Shown here: piece after piece, positions 1-9,200 of the stretch | Position numbering within the stretch: position 1 is the stretch's first letter | Layout of the letters: the number at the start of each line of letters is the position of its first letter | Source of the DNA: a virus | IMG/VR virus record: IMGVR_UViG_3300017773_000204 | Coordinates: 1 to 20,319 of that record | DNA length: 20,319 nt | Reading direction: 5' to 3' (one strand) | Translations under genes and position numbers: made by a program | Notes under the pieces: generated by a model | Told to the model about the DNA's origin: nothing | Databases searched by the model: none | What the model saw: only the letters and a program-made list of their open reading frames with translations

Positions 1-1
1 A

Positions 2-112
2 CTAAGTACGTTCTACAACAGTCATAATGCAGATGTAGTAACCGCTTTGAATCGTGTCGCAGCTAGAATAATAGATGTCTACGATGAAAACGGTACTCTG
101 TTAAATAATTAA
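2..112 (+). CDS. C-terminal end of an unrecognised protein (partial)
   Basis: An open frame enters from the left edge and stops with TAA at 110-112, giving the last 36 residues of a protein. They include an amphipathic stretch (VVTALNRVAARIIDVYD) and end in GTLLNN. I do not recognise the family. The position directly upstream of giant structural genes, on the same strand, suggests another virion or baseplate gene, but this is inference from context only. The stop lies 11 bases before the next start codon, so the two genes are probably on one transcript. Confidence 0.6.
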   Translation, partial: LSTFYNSHNADVVTALNRVAARIIDVYDENGTLLNN

Positions 113-123
113 GGGTACACCGA

Positions 124-3100
124 ATGTCAGACCTAGTACTGAAGATAAAAAATGCAAACGGTGATTTGCAACGAGTATCTTCGTCCGAAGAAAATTTCTT
201 AGCGTATCGTGCTGGTCTTCAGTTAAAGGCGTCTGGTGGAACTTCTGTGGGCGACTTAAAGACTCAGTCTGCTAACGCAAGTAGTATCGGTTCATTCACA
301 AATACATTCTATAACGAACCAGTAGGAACTCACCCAGCTTCTTCTCTTTCAATTGGTACTACAACTACCAATCTTTACTCACAACAAGGTACAGCAAACG
401 AAGACGCCATTGATAACAATCATCGTAATAACTGGCAAATGCCTATTAAATATGCGACTGAAAATGGTAAGTTAGGACTACACCCACTGACTCAGAATCA
501 GATGGACAGTCTTACAGATCGTCTGAATAGTATTATTGCAACCAACGATTATGTTGGTTCATACAAACTTGGATCTTCTGCGCCTAGTAGTGATTATTCA
601 GAAAAGTTTACTGCGTTTACCGATACTCGTACAGACGGAACTTCTACTGATTACAAGATTTATCAGAGAACCACACAGACAGCCCCGACTGCAATCGATG
701 TTGCATACGTCTTAGATAGTGATGGATATCAAGGTATTCATACAATGACGAACCAACAGATGAACTATACTTTTGGTCAAAGATGTAAAACCAGAAGGGC
801 AATATTAGGTAACATTGGTTCATACGAACTTCGTAGTTCTGCACAAGGAGCTCCTACATCTGCTGGTACATGGGTTGCAAAAGGTACTGCGGTAGATACA
901 CGTAATACAACATTTGAAGGTAACTATACTAGAACTCGTTCATCTATCTACACTACAGATAGAATATCTACCTACTCAAGAACATCTACTCGAACAAGTA
1001 CAAGAGATTTTGTTGGTGATTACGTAGGTAATTATTCTAGAGACTTTATTGGTAATTACTCTAGAGGTTTCGCTGGTAACTACGCTCGTGACTTTATTGG
1101 TAACTATGTAAGGAATAGGGTATCAACTTACAACAGAACTAGTACTCAAAATTTTACACGTTCTTTTGAAGGTAACTACGCTCGTAACTTTACTGGTAAC
1201 TATTCCAGAACGTTTACTGGAAACTACACTCGTGCTTTTGTCGGTGAGTATTCACGTACTAGTACTAGAGGTAGGGTTAGTACATATGCTAATACATATG
1301 CAGGCGACTTTACTCGTGACTACACTGGTGACTTTGTAGGAAACTATTCTCGTAACTTTGCTGGTAACTTCGCTGGTAACTTTGTAGGTAATTATTCTAG
1401 AACAAGACTGTCCGCATTTAACAGGACTAGAGTTAGTCAATATGCTCGAAACTATATAGGTAATTATTCTAGAACTAGAGTTCAAGCATACTCAGACGAT
1501 TATACCAGAACTAGAGTAGTTAACTACGCTGGTAACTACGTAGGTAATTACGCACGAAACTTTGCTGGTAACTTCACTAGAGGCCGTGTATCTAACTATA
1601 CAAGTGTTATTACCGATAACTATTCAAGAAATTTTGCTGGTAACTATGTCGGTGACTTTATAGGTAACTATACTCGTAATTTCTTAGGAAACTACTCTCG
1701 TGGTTTTGTCGGTGAGTACTCTGGTGCTCAGGGGGCTGCGGCTGAAGAACAAGGTAACCACATGTGGTTCATTGGTAACTATAGTAGAAATAGTACAAGT
1801 ACCTTTACCAGACCTAATGTTGACAATAATAGTACTCAGGTTTTCTCACGTGTTAGATACGAATACTTTATAGGTAACTATACTAGGGTATCTAACTACA
1901 CAAGAACTGACAACTTTACACGTATTAGACAGGCAGGATATGTAGGATCATCTACTTTTACGGCTTACCTATCGTTCTCTCGATTGATAGGTACTTTCCC
2001 AGGCGCATATCTCCAATACTATAGTCGGTATGCCTACTATACTGGTAATGATTACGGAAGAATGTCTACTACAATTTCTACGGATGTTGATACAGGAGAT
2101 ACCTTTACAGGTAACTTCACCTCTGGTGGAATATTCACTCGAAACTTTACAGGTAATTACTCTGGTAATTTGCCTCTAAATTTTTCACGTACATTAGACT
2201 TTACTTTCGAAACCACTGGCGAAGGCGGCCCCTTTGGTTATGTTGGTGAATATACTGGTGAATATACTGGCGACTTTATTGGTGATTATGCTGGTAACTA
2301 TGTCGGTGACTTTACAGGTAACTATAGTAGACAAAGAGCGTCAATATACTCAAGAACAAGGAACTCTGCGTATACACGAACAAGAACAAGTGCATATACT
2401 AGAAACTCCACGGACACGTTTACCAGAACAAGGAACTCTGTGTATTCTAGACAACGTGCTTCGAACTACGCTAGGACTTTTACTGGTAACTATGCCCGTA
2501 ACTTTGCTGGTAACTTCACTCGTGTTTCAACTAGAACAAGACCTAGTAATTTCGTGGGTAACTACGTTGGTAACTACTCTCGTGACTTTATTGGTAACTA
2601 CTCTAGAACTAGACCTACTACCTTTGCAAGGAGTTTTGTTGGTAATTATTCTGGTGATTATGTAGGTAATTATTCTAGAACATCTACCCGAACTTCTACA
2701 CGTACTAGAGCTTCTTCTTATTCTAGAACTCGTATAACTGACTTTACAGCGATCACGTCTACCAGAACGAGGAATACAACATTCTCTCAAACATTTACTG
2801 GTAACTTTGTAGGTAATTATTCTAGAACTAGAGTATCAGCGTATACAAGAGGTCGTAATTCAAGTTACAACAGAACACGTGTCAGCAATTATGTTGATAC
2901 CTATATAACTACACGTTCAAGTAATTACGTTGGTAATTATTCAAGAACGTTTACTGGTGAATACGCAAGAACTAGAACATCGAGTTACAATAGAACAAGA
3001 ACGTCTTCTTATGCGAGGACTAGAACTTCGAGTTATTCCGCACCGTATTCGAGGACTAGAGTTTCAAATTATGGCGGTAATTACGTTGGTGATTATGCTA

Positions 3101-3213
3101 GAGCATTTGGTGCAGAATTTACTAGAGGTTTTGTGGGTGATTATATCGGTACAACTATTTCAACATCTTCTGAACAGGTCGAAACATATACGCTATATGT
3201 CCGTGAATCTTAA
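124..3213 (+). CDS. Giant repeat-containing virion structural/fibre-like protein (shorter paralogue)
   Basis: 1029 aa; I infer a virion surface or fibre protein. Residues 1-264 form non-repetitive head domains: a start region (LKIKNANGDLQRVSSSEENF), a segment around 55-80 with YNEPVGTHPASS, a beta segment at about 143-182 ending YKIYQRT, and a segment at 208-260 with MNYTFGQ, NIGSYELRSS and TWVAKGTA. Residues 265-1007 are a tetrapeptide-periodic domain (units such as VGNY, SRNF, TRTR, TSSY), interrupted at about 540-720 by an irregular island holding the only Trp of the repeat domain. The last 22 residues (GTTIS...ETYTLYVRES) match the end of the next protein. AAGGG at 111-115 sits 8 bases before the ATG. 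The head resembles, from memory, large structural proteins of marine T4-like phages. Its exact place in the virion cannot be read from sequence. No signal peptide or membrane segment is visible. Confidence 0.8.
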   Translation: MSDLVLKIKNANGDLQRVSSSEENFLAYRAGLQLKASGGTSVGDLKTQSANASSIGSFTNTFYNEPVGTHPASSLSIGTTTTNLYSQQGTANEDAIDNNHRNNWQMPIKYATENGKLGLHPLTQNQMDSLTDRLNSIIATNDYVGSYKLGSSAPSSDYSEKFTAFTDTRTDGTSTDYKIYQRTTQTAPTAIDVAYVLDSDGYQGIHTMTNQQMNYTFGQRCKTRRAILGNIGSYELRSSAQGAPTSAGTWVAKGTAVDTRNTTFEGNYTRTRSSIYTTDRISTYSRTSTRTSTRDFVGDYVGNYSRDFIGNYSRGFAGNYARDFIGNYVRNRVSTYNRTSTQNFTRSFEGNYARNFTGNYSRTFTGNYTRAFVGEYSRTSTRGRVSTYANTYAGDFTRDYTGDFVGNYSRNFAGNFAGNFVGNYSRTRLSAFNRTRVSQYARNYIGNYSRTRVQAYSDDYTRTRVVNYAGNYVGNYARNFAGNFTRGRVSNYTSVITDNYSRNFAGNYVGDFIGNYTRNFLGNYSRGFVGEYSGAQGAAAEEQGNHMWFIGNYSRNSTSTFTRPNVDNNSTQVFSRVRYEYFIGNYTRVSNYTRTDNFTRIRQAGYVGSSTFTAYLSFSRLIGTFPGAYLQYYSRYAYYTGNDYGRMSTTISTDVDTGDTFTGNFTSGGIFTRNFTGNYSGNLPLNFSRTLDFTFETTGEGGPFGYVGEYTGEYTGDFIGDYAGNYVGDFTGNYSRQRASIYSRTRNSAYTRTRTSAYTRNSTDTFTRTRNSVYSRQRASNYARTFTGNYARNFAGNFTRVSTRTRPSNFVGNYVGNYSRDFIGNYSRTRPTTFARSFVGNYSGDYVGNYSRTSTRTSTRTRASSYSRTRITDFTAITSTRTRNTTFSQTFTGNFVGNYSRTRVSAYTRGRNSSYNRTRVSNYVDTYITTRSSNYVGNYSRTFTGEYARTRTSSYNRTRTSSYARTRTSSYSAPYSRTRVSNYGGNYVGDYARAFGAEFTRGFVGDYIGTTISTSSEQVETYTLYVRES
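916..3144 (+). repeat. 12-bp / 4-residue coding repeat domain, shorter paralogue
   Basis: Codons 265-1007 of the 1029-aa protein follow a 4-residue unit: small/beta residue, then G or R, then N/D/T/S, then usually Y or F, with Arg-rich variant units (TRTR, TRTS). On DNA this is a degenerate 12-bp period with varied synonymous codons (GGTAACTAT, GGAAACTAC, GGTAATTAT). The periodicity produces open shadow frames in other phases (for example 2234-2665) that are not genes. No Lys or Cys was seen in the stretch. Confidence 0.9.
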
Positions 3214-3223
3214 TTCTAAAACA

Positions 3224-3231
3224 TATAAATA
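3224..3231 (+). promoter_or_regulatory. T4-type late promoter octamer TATAAATA
   Basis: An exact match to the T4 late -10 consensus lies in the 58-base gap between the two giant genes, 40 bases before the ATG at 3272. In T4 such sites are read by host RNA polymerase with the phage sigma gp55. It would give the 2499-aa gene its own late transcript in addition to read-through from upstream. Confidence 0.75.
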
Positions 3232-3258
3232 GAATTAGAATTAAAATTAAACGGAAAC

Positions 3259-3297
3259 ATGTATAAGCGTTATGGCGTATTCAGATATACCAATTAG
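3259..3297 (+). other. Possible 12-codon leader ORF overlapping the giant gene start
   Basis: ATG at 3259 opens a 12-residue frame (MYKRYGVFRYTN) ending at TAG 3295-3297. It overlaps the ATG at 3272 in another frame. The best purine-rich site, GGAAA at 3253-3257, is close to this ATG and 14 bases from the annotated start, whose own upstream sequence is a poor ribosome site. This may be a chance frame or a translational-coupling leader. Confidence 0.2.
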
Positions 3298-6200
3298 AAT
3301 CAAGGAATCGTACTCAAGTGGTAGTAATGCCAACTTTGATGCGAACGACTTGGCTCAATATGCCCCATCCGATGAACGTAACATTGCCTATAATGCTGGT
3401 AAGTATGCGTTGTCGAAGGTGGGGAATTCTGGTGCGGACAGGTATATGCCAGGCTGGATCGGTGTTATTAATGATGGTGACCGAACTTCTATTGGTTCTT
3501 ATTCTGATACCAAGTATAATGAAGCAGATGGAACTCACCCTGCTTCTGCCATATCTCTTACTACAACCACAACAACTCTATCTTCTAGAGATGAGTTATA
3601 CTCTAACCTAGCAAATGCAAATAAAAAATTAGGTAGTTCAGGTCTTCCAGAGGCTGGTGTCAAATGGCCTATGGTTTGGGATAGTGCTTTAAAATCTTTC
3701 CGTCTTCCTACATTTGCTGAATGTGAAGCAATGTCAGATAGGATCAATAGTTTCATTGCAACCAATAACTACCCAGGCCTCTACTATCTCGGTTCGTCTG
3801 CACCAAGTGATGGAGACACATGGAAGGTTGCACAATCAACAGTTTTCTCTGATACAATTAATTCGGGTACGGTAGTTAACTATAACATCTATGTCAAAGA
3901 AGACATGGCGTCACCCCCAAGTACAGACACATACAATCGTCCTTTGTTTATCTGGAAAGGTAATACCGAGTTGTATGATAATGATAACACAAATATAAGA
4001 AATCACGGTCTAGCCGAACATATCGCAATGGAGACAATCTCTACTTGTCGATACAGTGCGATATATCCTAGTACAATCATTACAGAAGAACAATCAAACG
4101 GTACTACCACTTTAATAACAACCACAGGTAGTGTACCAGAAAGAGGTTCGTTCCCAGTAACAGCAGGACGAAGTTATTATGGTAACAAACCTATAGAACT
4201 ACACAGAAATGATCATGGTAATGTCATGGTTCCTTGGTCACTACGTGGTCGAGAGTTTGGTGGATTCTCTAATAGATATGGAGACAGTACATATTTCTTA
4301 TTTGCAAAAGAAGCGTGTACCGTAAAATTCTTTGTAAACGAAACAAATGGTATCAATGGTACTGCGACAAGAACCGTATCATTAAGTGCAAACACAGTAC
4401 AAACAGAAACATTCACTGGTATTGATAATCAGTGGGTATTCATCACATCTACAAAAGATATAATAGTTTCTTCAGAAGAGGATGATGGTGATAAACTCAG
4501 AATACCACCAGCTGTTCAAAACGTATATCGTGCATACAATTCTGACGAAAGAACTACTGTAAACACTGCACCCACTACTGCAACTGGTAACTTGATAACC
4601 GACAGTAATGGTTATAATGTTGTTGCGTTTAAAAGTGGTGACGGTGCTGGTAGTGATGCAAACCAAGGTCTAGGTGAAGAGTTCTTATCAAACACTTTTT
4701 CTTGGGGTGATGCACTCAGAGACTATAACATTGTTGCAAGAGATGCCGATACCATTGTTACCGTATCATATTGGGACACGTCAGATAACGATTGGGTGGT
4801 ACAAGAGTATCACTACATGAACGCAAATAACATGGTCGCACGTAATGGTAATGACGGGCCAGGCGCTGACGGTGCATCAGGTGATCAGGACGGTGCAAGC
4901 ACAGTAGCACAGTTTGCGAATGGTGCCAATCTATGGAAGTTCGAATCAAACAATCCTATCATGGTGAGAGTCAATGATACATCTGGTGATGAAGAACAAG
5001 TGATGGGTTGGATGTCTGATCTTGCAAAAGATGGATATGAGACTGGAACCTTCCAAGGATTCCGTGAGATGACCGACTATCAAATGGGACACACCTTTGG
5101 TCAACTAGCAGCTAACCGAAGATCCACCAAGGGAAATATTGGATCATACGAATTACGTAGTTCTTCTCAAGGCGCCCCAACCGCATCTGGTACATGGGTT
5201 GCAAAAGGAACCGCAACAGATACTAAGAAAGATACTATAGAAGTTGCGTATACAAGAACACGTGCATCATCATATACAAGAACACGTCCGTCAACATATT
5301 CAAGAACACGTAATAGTAATTACACAGATGATTACACACGTGTTAGAATATCAAATTATGCTGGTGACTATACACCAACCTTTACTGGTGATTACACTCG
5401 TACATTTACAGGTAACTTCTTACGTACTAGAACATCATCGTACAGTAGAAACTTTGTCGGTAATTACTCAAGAAACTTTGTCGGTAACTATGTTAGAACC
5501 AGAGCATCAACCTATACTAGAAATAGTACTGCGGTACGTACATCAAATTTTGTAGGAAACTACACAACAACAAGAACGTCTGCTTACTCTGATAACTATA
5601 CTCGTACAAGACTTGATAACTTTGTTGGAGACTATGCTAGAAATAGGGTGTCTACCTACAATAGAACTAGTACTCAATCGTTTACTGGAAATTATGCACG
5701 TGCCTTTACACGTACACGTATTTCAAGTTATGAAAGAACTAGAGTCTCTTCATATGCTGGAAACTTTACTGGCAACTATACACGAACAAGAGTCAGTGGT
5801 TTCACTACTACATTTAGTGACACATACTCTCGTAATTTTACAGGTAATTATTTACGAGACTTCGTAGGTAACTATTCAAGAAATTTTGTTGGAGAGTATG
5901 TCGGAGACTTCACTGGTGATTACGTAGGTAACTATGCACGTGCCTTCGAAGGAATATATACTAGAACAAGAACATCCCAGTACACAAGAACTTCAACACG
6001 TACTAGACATTCTGCATATACCAGAACGTCTACACGTACAAGAACGTCATCATATAGTGCCGACTACACAAGAACCAGAGCTTCTAGTTATAGTCGAACT
6101 TCAACACGTAACAGAAGTTCTGCATACACTAGGACATCTACACGTACCAGAACATCTACATTTAATAGAAACCGTGTAAGTGCATATACAGGTAACTTCG

Positions 6201-9200
6201 TTGGTAACTACTTACGACCATTCGCTGGTAACTTTGTAGGAAACTACGGTAGAAACTTTGTTGGAGAATACACTCGTAACTTTGAAGGAAACTACTCAAG
6301 AAATTTTGGTGGTAACTATGTTGGGGATTTCATAGGTAACTATGTACCAAACTATGTGGGTGATTACGCCCGACAATTCTCACGTAATTTTACCAGAACA
6401 TTTGTTGGGGACTTTACTGGTAATTACTCTCGTAACTTTGTTGGTAACTTCGGTGGTAACTTTACTGGAAACTATTCAAGAACCAGAATATCTTCATACA
6501 CTGGTAACTATCAAAGAGGTTTTGTTGGAGACTTCGTTGGTGACTTCGTAGGAAACTACTCAAGAGATTTCGTTGGTGATTACGTAGGTAACTATTCACG
6601 TAACTTTGTGGGTGAGTATACTACTACTTTTACTGGCGATTATACTCGAACAAGTACAAGAAACAGTACTAATAACTTTGCTCGTAACTATGCGAGAACA
6701 CGAATAACTGATTATGTTGGTGATTTCACTCGTACATCAACAAGAAGCCGAGTTTCGAATTACTCACGTAACTTTACACGTAATAGTACAAGAACATCTA
6801 TCTCATACTATCAGAGAACTTCAACACGTAGTAGACATTCTGCGTATACCAGAACTTCTACACGTACTAGAGTTTCTGCATATTCGGATAATTACTCACG
6901 TACACTTGCATATGTTGGTGACTATACTAGGAACATAACCTATACAGGTAACTATACCCGAACATTTACTGGTAACTTTGTCGGTAATTTCGCAGGAAAC
7001 TATACTAGGTCATTTGCTGGAAACTATGTAGGTAATTATTCACGTAACTTTACACGTAATTTTGGTGGTAATTACAACACCACATACACTGGTAACTATG
7101 CTAGACTGCGTGTAACAGACTATGCTGGAAACTTTACACGTACTCGTGTAACTGATTATGTTGGAGACTTTACACGTGACCAAGTAAATAATTATGCTGG
7201 TAACTTCTTAGGTAACTATGCGAGAATATTTACTGGTAATTTCGCTGGTGACTATTCAAGATCACGTGTCACAAACTACGAAGGCAACTTTGCTGGTGAC
7301 TATTCAAGAACACGTGTTACAAACTACGAAGGCAACTTTGTTGGTAACTATTCTAGAACATTTGCTGGTGACTTTGTCGGTGACTTTATTAGAAACTTTA
7401 CTGGCAACTTTACTGGTAATTACTCTCGTAATTTTGCTGGTGACTTTACTGGAAACTATTCTAGAAACTTCGGTGGGAATTACTCAAGAAACTATACACG
7501 TAATAGACATTCTGCATATGGTAGAACTCGTAACAGCACATACGTAGGAAACTATACTAGAGATAGTGTAACTAATTATACTGGTGATTATCAGAGAACA
7601 ACAAATACATACTTCAGCAGAACATTAGGTTTCACTACCACTTACATTGGTCATTATACAGGCAATACCTATCCCTATACTGGTAACTTTGTAGGTAACT
7701 ATACAAGATCTGGCGCTTACACTAGAACCACACATTATGCAGGCAACAGTGTTAGAACTAGTACACGATATCTGTACTTTGTTAGGATGTTAGGTTTTGA
7801 ACCATTTGAATATACTCGTATAGGATTCTATACAGGTAACTTTGCTGGCACCTTCTCAAGAACCGTTGGCTTCGGTACTGGAATCTTTATGAGAACTAGT
7901 ACACGTACTAGTGGCGTCAACTATGTTGGTGACTATGTTGGTATATCTTCTACTAGAGTATCAAACTACCTTGGTACGGTAACTAATAATTATCAACGTA
8001 CTAGTGCCGTATACTTTACTGGTAATTATACAAGAGATCGAGCTACAAGTTTCGCTGGTAACTATTCAAGAACATTTACTGGTAACTATGCACGTGCATT
8101 TACACGTACTAGAGTATCCGCTTATAACAGAAACAGGGTAACTAACTTTTCTCGTAATTATACTCGTGGACGTGTTACTGATTACTCACGTAATTATGCT
8201 CGTAATAGTACCAGAAACAGAGTATCTGCCTACAGTAGAACACGTGCCACGAACTACGCTGGTGACTTTGTAGGAAACTACGGAAGAACACGTGTCACTA
8301 ACTATGAAGGAAACTTTGTAGGAAACTACGGAAGAACACGTGCAACTGATTATATTGGAGACTTTACACGTGATCGTGTTACACAATTTGCTGGTAACTT
8401 CTTAGGTAACTATGCGAGGACATTCACTGGTAATTTCTTAGGTAATTATGTAACTGTATTTACAGGTAACTTTGTTGGTGACTACTCTCGAAACAGAGTA
8501 TCCTCATTTACACGTACAAGAGTCTCGAACTATGCACGGGCATATACTAGAACAAGTACACGAACACGAGTTGAAACCTATCAACGATCAAGAATAACCG
8601 ACTCTACGAGAGCTAGACATTCTGCGTACACAAGAGCTAGGGTATCAACTCACAATTATCAGAGAACTCGTTATAGTACATTCCACTATACAGGTAACTA
8701 TTCTCGTAATTTCGCTGGTGACTATACTGGAAACTATTCAAGAACCTTTGCTGGTAATTATGCTGGTAACTACGCTAGACCTTTCGCTGGTGACTTTACT
8801 GGAAACTATTCTAGAAACTATTCCAGAACATTTGCTGGAAACTTTGTAGGTAATTATGCAACAACATTTACTGGTGACTTTGTAGGAAACTACTCACGTA
8901 ACTTTACAGGTGACTTTGGTGGTAACTTTGTAGGTAACTATGCTACAGACTTTATTGGTAACTTTGTAAGAAATAGATACTCCGCATATGCAAGAACCAG
9001 AATACCAACAAGAACTAGTGCTTACGCAAGAACACGTGTTACCAACTTTACACGAGTTAGACTGTCCGCATACACTAGAGTTACTAATCAGGGATTCGTT
9101 GGTGAATACACACGTGTTTCGACAAGAACTTCTACAAGATCTAGAACTTCTACGTATACACGTAATGACCTAAACAACTTTGTTGTTACAAGAACAAGTA

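Noticed and set aside
2234-2665. Open frame in another phase with a repetitive hydrophobic product (LVTLLVTM-like)
   Set aside because: The 12-bp periodicity of the repeat gene keeps other phases open. It has no ribosome site or independent codon pattern, and similar shadows recur at 7218-7547 and 9531-9854.
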